From Elgaria multicarinata webbii (Eukaryota > Chordata > Lepidosauria > Squamata > Anguidae), in contig NC_086171.1 in assembly GCF_023053635.1 (NCBI RefSeq), positions 51,005,538 to 51,069,537 on the forward strand: a DNA stretch of 64,000 nt, given 5' to 3'. The notes under the pieces are model-generated. The model saw nothing but the letters and a program-made list of their open reading frames with translations, had not been told where the DNA came from and ran no database searches. How positions within the stretch are numbered: position 1 is the stretch's first letter; the number at the start of each line of letters is the position of its first letter. Position numbers and translations under genes: made by a program. This document shows positions 1-9,940 of the stretch, piece after piece.

Positions 1-70
1 CTTGCCATTGATACGGCTTGCTCATCCTTCCTCTCTGCTTTGCATTTTGGCTACAAGGCTATTAAACAAG
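1..70 (+). CDS. Type I polyketide synthase, internal exon with KS active-site cysteine (gene continues left of window)
   Basis: Frame 1 reads LAIDTACSSFLSALHFGYK and continues to a final split codon. DTACSS is the nucleophilic elbow of beta-ketoacyl synthases; its Cys codon is at 19-21 and takes the growing acyl chain. The exon ends one base into a codon at a GT donor (71-72). Joining it to the exon at 1974 restores a glycine codon and a continuous KS sequence. The KS N-terminus (roughly 200 residues), the start codon and the promoter lie left of the window. Confidence 0.88.
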
Positions 71-998
71 GTATTAGAGTTAACATAAAGATGGTGAATG
101 TTAATCAGTTACTATGATTTTTATGCATACTATGATATTAAGGTTAATTCTTGTAAGTGTGGATCAGTAGTCAGGGAAAACTTTCACAGCTGCACCCAGC
201 TCTTGCATGTGATCATTTATATGAGTCCTTCTCTTTGCAAGTTTCAGGCTGTGAATAGCATTGCTTATTTATCCCAAACAACACCTTACACAAAAGGGAG
301 GTAGCAGCAGGCATAGGCGATCTCCATGGTTTGCTGAAATATAACAAATATTTGGGGGTGGGGAAACACACTTGAAGGGGAATTAAAAAAAAATGAAGTG
401 GCTTCAGTCCTGAACAGCAGCACTCCATAGTGCAACATTTTGTTGCAGATCCCACTTGTAAAGACCTAAAATAATTTAAAATACATAAATCAAGAATGGA
501 AAAATTAGCTTTCTTTGCTATACCATTTGGGTTACCTTAGAGCCAAACTATAGATTCGGCTAAATGCATAGATAAAAAGCAAGCCAACATTTTTCTTTCT
601 TTAATTACATCCATGGGAGGGGGGATTTGCATTGGGCATCACTCAGACAGGGAGGTTTAGGCCTTTCCATCCTGGCCACAGCCCCAACAAAGATCTTCAC
701 CTTAGCGGGGAAAAGCTGTTATTGGCACCTTTGAGTTTTTCTCTAGAACTAATTGTAGCACAGGGGTGATCTTTAGTGGGATCATGGCTGGAGAGTAAAG
801 GACTAAACTTCCCCACTCTGCATGCTGTGGTCCTGATGCAAATCAGGACCTTACACCTGCATTTTTTTTTAAAAAAGGAAAAAAACCTAGCATACTTCCT
901 CGCTACATAATTAAAGTAACTTATAGTTTGCACCTAGTTGAGAGTGGACTGACATAACCATTTTTTAACTTGTTGGCTATGTGTGAAGCCACATGGTA

Positions 999-1125
999 TT
1001 GGATCCAGATTTAGTTTTACTTAGAGCAGACCCACTGAAAGCAATAGGACTTAAGTTAGTCATTACTTACTTAACTCTCACTAATTTCAAAGGGTCTGCT
1101 CCAAGGATGACTCAATCTGGATTCA
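999..1125. repeat. Small foldback repeat (MITE-like)
   Basis: The ends are inverted copies: TGGATCCAGATTTAG at the left against CTCAATCTGGATTCA at the right, with AGAGCAGACCC/GGGTCTGCTCC inside them. A related foldback lies at 34037-34147. Confidence 0.6.
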
Positions 1126-1287
1126 GTCCATGGAGTTGACATGCTTGGTAAGGTAACTTATCTGATAACCACACCATTGCATCTCTGACAAGGCAGTGGT
1201 TCTTTACGTCTTGGGGGGGGGGAGAGAAATCAAAATGTGTCTCACAGATCCAGGAGGGGATAGTTTAAATTCTTGAGATGTAACATG

Positions 1288-1862
1288 GGGGGTGTCTAAA
1301 CGAGGTTGCATTGGCGCCTCAAGTCCCCACTATCCCACACTTGCGCTCCTGCCAGTTGTCACCATGGCAAGGAACGAGTGCAGGGTTTGCTTCTCAAGGA
1401 GCCTCCGCCGCTGTGCCTATGCACCGCTGTGCAACTGTGCACCACTGCACAACTGTGCATCACTGCATGGGCACCGCAGAGCATCCCCCACATTTTTTTA
1501 AAACAACTTTTTAACCTTTTTTTAACCTTTACGTGCTTTTCCAGCATGGGCAGCCTTCTGCCCACACCAGAGAAGCATTGAGGCATTCCAGCAGCCATTC
1601 GGCTCGCTGGCCTGCTCCCTCTTCCCTGTCCAGTGATGGTGACCAATCAGGGATTGCTATTTGCTGGGACATGCCTCTGACATAACACACAGTTGCCTTG
1701 CTGCAAATGGAAAAAGTTGGGGTAAGTCCCCGACTTTTTAAATTTGGAGCATCCGGGGAAAACACTGGGATTGCTCTGCAATGGCCACTGCATCATATAA
1801 ATGACCTAGTGCCACTGCGGCACCCCCCCCCCCCGGGTCTTTCCACTCATCAAGACAACCCC
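1288..1862. mobile_element. Foldback MITE, family A, copy 1 (3-bp ATG target duplication)
   Basis: The ends are GGGGGTGTCT and AGACAACCCC, flanked by ATG on both sides. The interior carries GTTGGGGTAAGTCCCCGACT and a GCATCATATAA motif, shared with copies near 11070-11440, 41490-41866 and 58861-59229. A 3-bp duplication suggests a PIF/Harbinger-type non-autonomous element. No transposase is encoded. Confidence 0.6.
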
Positions 1863-1973
1863 ATGGTAATTACGTCTGAGAAAACATTCACAAGAGATGT
1901 CAACTCCTTGTAGCCATGTGAGTCACTTTGCATGACTTCAAGCATTGTTTGCTTTTATGCACATTTGATACAG

Positions 1974-2155
1974 GAGATTGTGAAGCCGCTCTTTGTGGAG
2001 GTGTGAATTGCATCATAGAACTTCGGAAGTTTGAATCTCTCAGTAAAGCACAAACGATATCTCCTGAAGGAACGAGTAACTCTTCCTCTAGGAAGGCAGA
2101 TGGCTATGGAAGAGGAGAAGGTTGTGGTGTTCTTTTGTTAAAGCCATTGATAAAG
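1974..2155 (+). CDS. Type I polyketide synthase, internal exon (KS middle)
   Basis: The exon encodes GDCEAALCGGVNCIIELRKF, then SLSKAQTISPEG and ADGYGRGEGCGVLLLKPLIK. These match the KS segments around 'ALAGGVN', 'FSKARMLSPDG' and 'DGYGRGEG'. It is 182 bp long: two bases complete the split glycine codon, then 60 full codons follow up to GTAAG. The CAG acceptor is at 1971-1973. Confidence 0.9.
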
Positions 2156-2214
2156 GTAAGTTGTTTATATTGTGTTTCCTACTTCCCCAAGTAGTGAGAA
2201 ATTTGGAGGACATT

Positions 2215-2527
2215 TAGGGTGACCATATGAAAAGGAGGACAGGGCTCCTGTATCTTTAACAGTTACATAGAAAAGGGAATTTCAGCAGGTGTCATTTGTA
2301 TATATGGAGTGAAATTCCCTCTTTATCACAACAGTTAAAGGTGCAGGAGCTATACTGGAGTGACCAGATTTAAAAGAGGGCAGGGCACCTGCAGCTTTAA
2401 CTGTAGTGATGAAGAGGAAATTTCACCAGGTTCTCCATATATACAAATGACAGCTGCTGAAATTTCCTTTTCAATACAACTGTTAAAGATACAGGAGCCC
2501 TGTCCTCCTTTTCATATGGTCACCCTA
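2215..2527. mobile_element. hAT-type foldback MITE, family B, copy 1
   Basis: Both ends carry TAGGGTGACCATATGAAAAG in inverted orientation, and the arms are palindromic for about 140 bp. The same family at 28464-28783 has a perfect 8-bp target duplication, which assigns it to hAT. Here the flanks match only weakly, so this is the older copy. It is non-coding. Confidence 0.8.
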
Positions 2528-2529
2528 AC

Positions 2530-2880
2530 TTAGATTTGGAGTGGTGGCAGGTGATCTACATGATGCAGCCACCACTCCAAAGCAATCCAGGGGCAAAGCC
2601 CCAAAGCTCTGCTCTAAAAAAGCTGGGCACTTACCCCGACATTTTTAGCTTGGAGCAAAGTGACGCCGGCATCTGCCATCTGTCTCTCTTGCTATGGAGC
2701 TGCTATGAGGCGTGCCACAGCCTATGGCGAAGGGGGTGGACCAGCAAGCTAAAAGGTCACTGGACCACCATCTGTTTTTTTAAAAAAGGGAGGGAGTGGA
2801 TATTCTGATAGGGAGGGAGCATCCTGTTCCTCCCCCTTGTTCCCCTCTATTTACAGTAGCTATAAATACAACCCTTCACA
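2530..2880. repeat. Probable diverged family A MITE relative
   Basis: The segment directly after the hAT foldback contains GGGCACTTACCCCGACATTTT and ATGATGCAGCCACCACTCC, which resemble the core of the family A foldbacks. No clear termini are visible. Confidence 0.35.
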
Positions 2881-3241
2881 TTTACAGCTTAAAAAAAAAG
2901 GACAAAAAGAACAAAGCGTAGACCAATATATATAAAAAACCCACCTAAACTTGTAAGAGGGGGCACAGATGCTCCCAGGCGACCCTGAATTGCCGCGTGT
3001 GTGCTTGGGTGGGTGAGTGTGGTGGCGGCAGCGCCTTCAGGAAAGGCTGCAATTGCGCTCCTTCCGCTGTAGATGGTCAGAAGGAGCGCCAATTTTTTTT
3101 GGGGGGGGGCACATTGCTGACCTGACGCCATGAAGATGAGGGCCCAGTGAGCTTCATGGCTGAGTGGAGATTTGAACCTGGGTCTTTCCACAATACTACA
3201 CGCTCATCTCAATTTGCTCAAATTGATGAAACATTCTAGAC

Positions 3242-3926
3242 CAGTGGTTCCCAAAGTGGGTGGTACTGCCCCCTTGGGGGCGGTGGGATTGCATAGGGGG
3301 GCATTAAGAGGCAAAGGGGCGGCAGGGGGGGGCGCTTATGGTGGTCTTTTCCGTACCAGGAGTTTGGGTTACAGAAGCAAATTTCTGATCGCTACCCTGC
3401 ACTATGGAGAGTGGTTCAGAAGCTCCTGGTTGCATTTCCAACGTCATATTTGGTGGAATGTGGTTTTAGTGTGGTCTGCCTACTTCTCTCCAAGCAAAGA
3501 AATTGAGTCCAGATCACTAAACGTGGTGATTTAAGACTCATGTGAAGCGACTTTAAACCAGACATTGGGAAACTGGTATCCCTTCATCACATTAAGAATT
3601 TACAGAATAGTGAGGTCCTCTACCCTAGTTACTAAATGGGATATCTAACATTCTTGCTAAATGGCTATCAGACTTTGACAAGATGATATCACTGGATCAA
3701 GTTCATCAATTATGTTTAATTGAATAAACTAAAAAAATGTAATTGGATTTTGAAGAAATATTCAATTAGTTGCTACTTTTTTGAATTTTATTGTTATTAT
3801 CTTCCTTAGTGGATCATTGAAAACCGCTATTCTGAATAATGATTTTTATAGTGTAGGGTAGGGGGCGCGGGGCATGAGTTTGTGGAACCAAGAGGGCAAT
3901 GACCTGAAAAAGTTTGGGAACTACTG
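3242..3926 (+). mobile_element. hAT DNA transposon remnant with transposase C-terminus
   Basis: The termini CAGTGGTTCCCAAAG and TTTGGGAACTACTG are inverted copies. They are flanked by the perfect 8-bp direct repeat TTCTAGAC (3234-3241 and 3927-3934), the hAT signature. Inside, one frame reads YLVECGFSVVCLLLSKQRN followed after a stop codon by RGDLRLM. This resembles the C-terminal dimerisation region of ZBED5-like hAT transposases. The element is 685 bp, internally deleted and not capable of encoding a transposase. Confidence 0.85.
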
Positions 3927-4414
3927 TTCTAGACTATTAAACAGCAAACTACTTAACAAGCACAACTACGAATAGCATACAACTTTTGTCACCAGCTCCT
4001 CCAATATACCTTAAGAGAAATAGCTTGAATAAATTACTTCTTTTGTACTCTAATAAAATGCATGACTAATACCGTGATGCAGACCAAAGTCAGTACAACA
4101 GAAAGCTGTGTGAGCCCCCATATTGTCCAGTATTAGGCAGTTTGGGATCATGGAGTTTGGTGGATATGTCTCAATTAGCTTAAGTCTCATTGATTTCAGT
4201 AAGTCAATGTGAATAATTCTGGTCCTAACCCATTACAGAAAGCATGACACAAGAAGATATGCATGGGAAGGAAAACAAATCGAATTTGGGAAAGAACCAA
4301 AGATTGCTCTTAAGCAATTAATTGATTGATTTTGACCCTATTAAAAGAAACAGATATATAAATATAAAAATGTTGTATAACATTAAGTATTCCTGTCTTT
4401 ACCCAAAAAAACAG

Positions 4415-7400
4415 GCACAAGAAGACTTCAACAAAATATGGGGCGTTATCACCATCAGTGCAGTCAACCAGAATGGAAGATCTGTCACCCCAATCACCAG
4501 ACCATTTCAACAGGAGCAAGAAAACCTGCTGCTCAGCATTTATCCAGTTCCTGTTGATCCATCCACTGTACAGTATGTTGAAGCACATGGCACAGGAACC
4601 CCTGCAGGAGATCCCATTGAAGCAGAGATCCTAGGCAATATCATTGGTAAAAAGAGGTCTCCTAACCTGCCCCCTCTCAAGATTGGCTCAGTCAAAGGGA
4701 ATATTGGACACACAGAGTCAGCTGCTGGGGCAGCAGGATTAATCAAGGTTCTTCTCATGATGCACCATGGAAAGATTGTTCCATCTTTGCACTTTTCAGA
4801 GAGCAATCGCAGCATAAGTACAGAGAAGCTAAACCTCTCCATCCCAACAGCAGTGGAAAAGTGGGATGAGTCTAGTGAATTTGGCAGAGTAGCTGGGATT
4901 AACTGTTTTGGATTTGAGGGGAACAATGCCCACATGGTTGTCAGACAGGTTAAGCAAGTCCAGGTTCTCTCTCCAATTAAAAGAACTGTTGAATTATTTG
5001 TCATTTCTGCTGCTTCAAGTAATTCTCTGAAATTGGCAATGGAAGACACAGCTAGACACATCAACACCGGAAACTCAACAACACTCCCAAATCTGGCCTA
5101 CACATCTGCCTGTAGAAGAAGCCACATAAACTACAAACACAGAAAAGCCTTTGTGGCATCCTCTCTTCAGAACTTAGAGCAACAGCTTCTTTCTGCAGCT
5201 GAAATGGAAACAGTTCCATTGAAGAAGCCTCCAAAATTAATTTTTGTGTTCTCCAGTAATGGCTTGAATTTCAGAGGGATATGTAAAATCCTGCTGAGAT
5301 CTGAACCAGTCTTTAGAGAGAAATGTATTGAAATCAAACAATTATTTCAACAGCTCTCACCCACTGGAAGCTGGGAATTAAGTGAACATGACCATGAGGA
5401 TTTGTCGAGGCCTGACATCGCCCAACCCTTACTCTTCACACTGCAGGTGGCTTTGTTTTCACTTCTGCAGTATTGGGGAATTAAGCCAATTGCCACTGTT
5501 GGCCATTCAGTTGGTGAGGTGGCTGCTGCCCATTGCGCTGGCTTCCTCTCCCTGGAAGATGCAGTCAAAGTCATCTATCACAGGAGCAGGCTCCAAGCTA
5601 AGGTCACTGGTGGAAGAATGCTGGTGGTTGGGAACATCCCTGTTCAAGAAGTGTCAGCAGCCCTGGGAGCATATTCAGGAAAAGTCTGTGTAGCAGCCTT
5701 TAACAGTCCTCAGTCTTGTACATTGTCAGGAGATGCAGATTCCATCAATGCTGTTCAGAAGCATTTAGCTGAACACTTCAGCAAAACAAAGATATTTCTT
5801 CATCTTTTAAATGTCCCAGCTGCATATCACAGCCATATGATGGATCCGATACTTACAGAAATGACAGCAAGTCTATCAGTATTAAAGAAAGGGAAACTAG
5901 AAATTGACCTAATTTCTACAGTAACAGGAAAGGCAGCTTCAGGAGATGATTTTGTTACAGGAAACTACTGGGCCAGGCAGGCTCGAGGTCCTGTTTCTTT
6001 TGCAGAGGCCATAATGACTTCAGCAAAAGACAAGGACAATATTGCATTCGTAGAGATAGGGCCTCAAAGAGCATTGCAGAAGTACATAACAGAAACATTG
6101 GGAACACAAACCAGAGTCTTCCATTCCATGCAAATTGAAAGAGAATACGTGGCTCTTCTTAAACTTGTAAAAGATTTTTTTGAACTGGGATTAAATGTGG
6201 ATTGGCCTCATTTCTATGAAGGGTATCAAAGCATACCATCAGCCTATCCCAGGTATCAATTTGATCGTCGGAAACTGATGTCACATTGGAAAATTAACCA
6301 GCAAGTAAGCAATAGAGCTGCAAGCTCAAATCATCCTTTAATTTACAGTGCAAATGGTGAGAACTCAGAATTCATTTGTTGTATCTCTGAGGCCCTGAAA
6401 CCATATTTGAATGAGCTCAAGAACCACAGTGTTGCTTTAATTCCTAGTGCCTTTTTTGTGGAACTCGCTTTGGCAGCTGTGATGACTAGCTCACGGCCAA
6501 AAGTACCCTTAAGTTTTTGTCAGATGAATATAATTTTCACTAAACCATGTGTTTTAAACGAATTTTCCCATGCTTTGAAGATAAAGGTGGAGTCACAACA
6601 AAGATTGTCAGAGTTCAGGATATTATCTGGATCAGCTAATATGCTTTACGTGTCAGGACAAGTCACAAAGAATCCAGAAACATCCATTGAAGAAAGGAAC
6701 ATTTCCTTAAAAACTATTTTTCAGAGGTGCAGATCTGTTGTCAGCAAAGATGAGGTTTATGAAGCACTGGCACAATCTGGATTCCACTATGGTGCTACTT
6801 TTAGAGAGTTAAATGATGTTTTTTATTGTGAAGATCTGAAAGAAGCTATAACTACTGTTAAAGTGAAGAAGCAAATAGTGGAAGAAATGCATGAATATTA
6901 TATCCATCCAATACTCTTGGATGCTTTTCTACAAATGGTGGGAGTTCTAGCTATAGTTACTTCCAAGAACAAAGTAGTCTTTCCTTCTCGCATAAGCAGT
7001 CTCACAGTTGCTCGATCTTTGGAAGAGGAAATGATGATATATTTAAAGACAAGCAAGTCCAGTGATAATTACTTACTTTTTTGTGGGTGCTTCACAGATA
7101 AGCATGGGGCTGTTTTGGCAGAATTGAAAAGTATCCAGATCACTTTTGTAAAGGAAATTCCCAAGACAGATAATGATTTGTTGTTTGAGAATAACTGGAA
7201 AGAAATAACTTTTGACCAACCCATGCAAAATCTACCAAAAGCACCTAGAGTTGTGGTGTTTGCTGACAAATCTGGAATAGCACAGCAACTCAAGAATTAC
7301 TTACACAGTGAGTCTAGATTTGTTTCATATCAGGAATGGGACAAAATGTTGGTAGCCAAGAGAACAGATACAAATGCACAAAATAAGATTAACCTGGAAC

Positions 7401-9940
7401 TGCAGGGATACCAAGATGTTGTGTTTATGTGGGGTATCAAAAAACTGAATGAATCTATACCAGAGAAAGTGGTGAAATATTCTGTAAGGTGCTGTGAGGC
7501 ATTACGTCAAATTGTTAATGCATTAAGGGAGAAGTCCCATTGTTCCATTACAATAATCACTTACAGGACAGCAGAAAGCAAAGTAGATCACATAAATACT
7601 GGCTTTGTTTTGTATGGCATGACTCGAACATGTATGGTTGAAGTCCCTGATATTGCATTTCAGATTATTGATATCAGCTCTACAAACACAACAGATATTT
7701 CTGCTTTAGCAGATGTGTTAGTAAAGTATAAAGCTCAGGATTATCCAGAAGTCTGGATTGATGAAGGTAGAATTTACACTTCTGAAATTAGGCGCACTCA
7801 GATTGAAGCCACATCCTTCAATCTACCTTCCTACCCACTTCAGAGCTCAGAACTGTGCATTTTGTACACAGCAGATCCGTATGATGTAAAAGATCTCACA
7901 GCTAAAGTTGCCAACTCACGTACTCAACTTGGAAACCACAGCGTTGAGGTTCAAATTGAAAAAATAAGTATTCACTCAGAAGACTATTTTCCTATTAGTA
8001 TGTCCAGCTGTAAATTCGGGGAAACCATGTACTGGAATTCACATACAATAGATAAATACAAGCTATTAGCACTAGACTTTACTGGCACTGTAACTGCAGC
8101 AGGTATTGAAGTGAAAAAGGTAAAAGTGGGAGACCATATTGTTTCATGTTATCCAGTTTCCGCAGCTTCAAGAATTAATATTCCAGAAACAGTTTGCTTC
8201 AATACTCAAAAATTTCCATGTTTTAGAAACATACCATGCATGTCATTCTTCTATGTAGCATGGGAAATTTTTCATCAAGCACTGCCAATGCCAAAACATA
8301 GTGAAATGTTAGGCATTATTTCCACTGAGCCTGAGTCAGTTTTGTGTCAAGTGCTTTCTTTTGCAGCTCAGGAGTTAGGATGGAAAACAATAAATACAAA
8401 CCATGTGACAGGGCTATGGCAACGTGTTAATCAGTGCAATGCCCTCATTTTCTTACCTCCACTAAATAGACTATTTAAAGAAGCTCTAACTTGTCTTTTC
8501 CATCTTAGAGACGTTGTACTGGTTTATGGCAATGAACAGCCAGAATGCTTGCGGTATCTGATTGGGAGCGATCAAGAAAATATCCACATCCATGCTGTCA
8601 ATCTTATCCATATTTTTCAGAAAGCATCTCTGATACGATTCCAGAAGGGAATCTACTGCTGGCTTAAATCAATAAATATGAAACAATTAAAACAACTCCC
8701 ATATTCCCTTTTTCAGCAAGCAGGAATTTCTGAGAGGCCAGATATAGCTGTATCCTATTTCAACTGCAAAAGTGTACCACTTGTGGTACTGAAAAGTGAG
8801 GATATTCCAGTAATTGAAACAGAGAGAAGTCTTTTTAAGCAGAATTCCGTTTACATAGTCACAGAGGGACTCACTGGGCTTGGCTTTGAAACTGTAAAAT
8901 TCATAGCTCAGAATGGAGGCGGTTGCATTGCAATACTTTCACAGAGAAATCCAAGCACTGAGATTCAAAAAGAAATAAATGATCTCCAGGATCAATGTGA
9001 ATGGAGCAGAATAGTCAGCTTGCAATGCAATGTTGTTTTAAGTTCTGAGGTTGAGAAGGCTATCAAGTCTATCAGTAAATTTTTTCCGAACTGTCCAGTC
9101 AAAGGTGTATTCCACAGTGCTATGGTTTTACATGATGGGCATCTTGAAACACTCACTATGTCTCACTTTGAGGAAGTTTTAAATCCAAGGATAGCAGGGG
9201 CGATAAATCTTCATTGTGCCATGCAAGGACGGGAGCTTGACCATTTTGTATGTTATTCATCTTTTTCATCGTTTCTTGGAAATGCAACACAGTCAAATTA
9301 CGCAGCTGCTAATTCCTTCCTGGACCTCTTCTGCCATTATAGGAGAAACAGAGGCCTTGTAGGACAGTCCATTAACTGGGGTGCCTTAAATCTTGGTGTT
9401 TTACAAGGTCAGTATCACAGTCAAAATAGTATTTTACAAAGCAAAGGTTTAGAGGATCTGCAAGTGAATGACATTCACGAGTATCTTAAAAAAAGCTTAA
9501 TTCTGAACAATCCTCAGCAAGCTGTGGTAAAACTCAATTTTGAAACTTTAGCTGATCACGTTTTATCTCAAAATTTGTCACTGAGGAGTCGTGTTTATAA
9601 CCTTGTTTCTGAAGAGATGTGTAGTAATGCTGAAGCTATAACCCAGAATCACGTTCTAGAAGGACCTGTAGATTACGTTATCTCACTTTTGAAAAGCCTG
9701 AGTGATCCAATCCCAGGGGATCTTTCATTACATACACCACTTTCATCACTGGGCATAGATTCTACACTTGCCTTTACTCTACAGAATCGTGTCCTTGTGG
9801 AAAGGAGGGTGGAAATACCCCTTGTGAAACTGCTTGATCCTCACTCAACTGTATCAACGGTAATATTGTACTTGAAAGATAATTCTAATACAACAGATTC
9901 TCATGTAGCTGAAGATACTGATGCTGGAAGCTGGTTGTAG
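4415..9940 (+). CDS. Type I polyketide synthase, last exon: KS end, AT, DH-like, ER-like, KR, ACP
   Basis: This 5.5-kb terminal exon (1841 residues, stop TAG 9938-9940) begins at ACAG|GCACAAG in phase 0. The methionine codon at 4322 lies in intron and is not the start. Residues below count from the first in-window codon. KS: HGTGT His 142 and NIGHTE complete the Cys-His-His triad. AT: GHSVGE Ser 449 and YHSH. DH: the HxxxGxxxxP site reads LKNHSVALIP, so the His position is Leu 752 and Gly is Ser; the DAFLQ Asp 920 remains. ER-like, about 1230-1510: a VTAAGIEVKKVKVGD segment is present but the glycine-rich NADPH motif is lost. KR: TEGLTGLG, with Arg 1676 for Lys, and Ser, Tyr 1713 and Asn kept. 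ACP: GIDST with Ser 1867 for phosphopantetheine. There is no thioesterase. The family builds polyketides from malonyl-CoA in the cytosol; animal relatives make feather pigments in parrots or act in otolith formation. The product here is unknown. Confidence 0.95.
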   Translation, partial: AQEDFNKIWGVITISAVNQNGRSVTPITRPFQQEQENLLLSIYPVPVDPSTVQYVEAHGTGTPAGDPIEAEILGNIIGKKRSPNLPPLKIGSVKGNIGHTESAAGAAGLIKVLLMMHHGKIVPSLHFSESNRSISTEKLNLSIPTAVEKWDESSEFGRVAGINCFGFEGNNAHMVVRQVKQVQVLSPIKRTVELFVISAASSNSLKLAMEDTARHINTGNSTTLPNLAYTSACRRSHINYKHRKAFVASSLQNLEQQLLSAAEMETVPLKKPPKLIFVFSSNGLNFRGICKILLRSEPVFREKCIEIKQLFQQLSPTGSWELSEHDHEDLSRPDIAQPLLFTLQVALFSLLQYWGIKPIATVGHSVGEVAAAHCAGFLSLEDAVKVIYHRSRLQAKVTGGRMLVVGNIPVQEVSAALGAYSGKVCVAAFNSPQSCTLSGDADSINAVQKHLAEHFSKTKIFLHLLNVPAAYHSHMMDPILTEMTASLSVLKKGKLEIDLISTVTGKAASGDDFVTGNYWARQARGPVSFAEAIMTSAKDKDNIAFVEIGPQRALQKYITETLGTQTRVFHSMQIEREYVALLKLVKDFFELGLNVDWPHFYEGYQSIPSAYPRYQFDRRKLMSHWKINQQVSNRAASSNHPLIYSANGENSEFICCISEALKPYLNELKNHSVALIPSAFFVELALAAVMTSSRPKVPLSFCQMNIIFTKPCVLNEFSHALKIKVESQQRLSEFRILSGSANMLYVSGQVTKNPETSIEERNISLKTIFQRCRSVVSKDEVYEALAQSGFHYGATFRELNDVFYCEDLKEAITTVKVKKQIVEEMHEYYIHPILLDAFLQMVGVLAIVTSKNKVVFPSRISSLTVARSLEEEMMIYLKTSKSSDNYLLFCGCFTDKHGAVLAELKSIQITFVKEIPKTDNDLLFENNWKEITFDQPMQNLPKAPRVVVFADKSGIAQQLKNYLHSESRFVSYQEWDKMLVAKRTDTNAQNKINLELQGYQDVVFMWGIKKLNESIPEKVVKYSVRCCEALRQIVNALREKSHCSITIITYRTAESKVDHINTGFVLYGMTRTCMVEVPDIAFQIIDISSTNTTDISALADVLVKYKAQDYPEVWIDEGRIYTSEIRRTQIEATSFNLPSYPLQSSELCILYTADPYDVKDLTAKVANSRTQLGNHSVEVQIEKISIHSEDYFPISMSSCKFGETMYWNSHTIDKYKLLALDFTGTVTAAGIEVKKVKVGDHIVSCYPVSAASRINIPETVCFNTQKFPCFRNIPCMSFFYVAWEIFHQALPMPKHSEMLGIISTEPESVLCQVLSFAAQELGWKTINTNHVTGLWQRVNQCNALIFLPPLNRLFKEALTCLFHLRDVVLVYGNEQPECLRYLIGSDQENIHIHAVNLIHIFQKASLIRFQKGIYCWLKSINMKQLKQLPYSLFQQAGISERPDIAVSYFNCKSVPLVVLKSEDIPVIETERSLFKQNSVYIVTEGLTGLGFETVKFIAQNGGGCIAILSQRNPSTEIQKEINDLQDQCEWSRIVSLQCNVVLSSEVEKAIKSISKFFPNCPVKGVFHSAMVLHDGHLETLTMSHFEEVLNPRIAGAINLHCAMQGRELDHFVCYSSFSSFLGNATQSNYAAANSFLDLFCHYRRNRGLVGQSINWGALNLGVLQGQYHSQNSILQSKGLEDLQVNDIHEYLKKSLILNNPQQAVVKLNFETLADHVLSQNLSLRSRVYNLVSEEMCSNAEAITQNHVLEGPVDYVISLLKSLSDPIPGDLSLHTPLSSLGIDSTLAFTLQNRVLVERRVEIPLVKLLDPHSTVSTVILYLKDNSNTTDSHVAEDTDAGSWL

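Larger units (their letters stand above)
71..1973 (+). other. PKS intron 1
   Basis: The intron has a GT donor at 71-72 and a CAG acceptor ending at 1973. It holds a small inverted repeat (999-1125) and a larger foldback MITE (1288-1862). Its remaining sequence is AT-rich and shows no coding pattern. Phase is 1 on both sides. Confidence 0.8.
2156..4414 (+). other. PKS intron 2
   Basis: The intron is bounded by AAG|GTAAG at 2155/2156 and ACAG|GCACAAG at 4414/4415, phase 0. It is mostly transposon debris: a hAT foldback (2215-2527), a GC-richer unknown segment (2530-2880) and a hAT remnant (3242-3926). Nothing else in it reads as coding. Confidence 0.8.

Noticed and set aside
4322-4414. Methionine codon upstream of the large PKS exon as a gene start
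   Set aside because: The sequence from here to 4414 has no KS similarity and ends in a good acceptor (ACAG). The KS sequence continues in frame from exons at 1-70 and 1974-2155.
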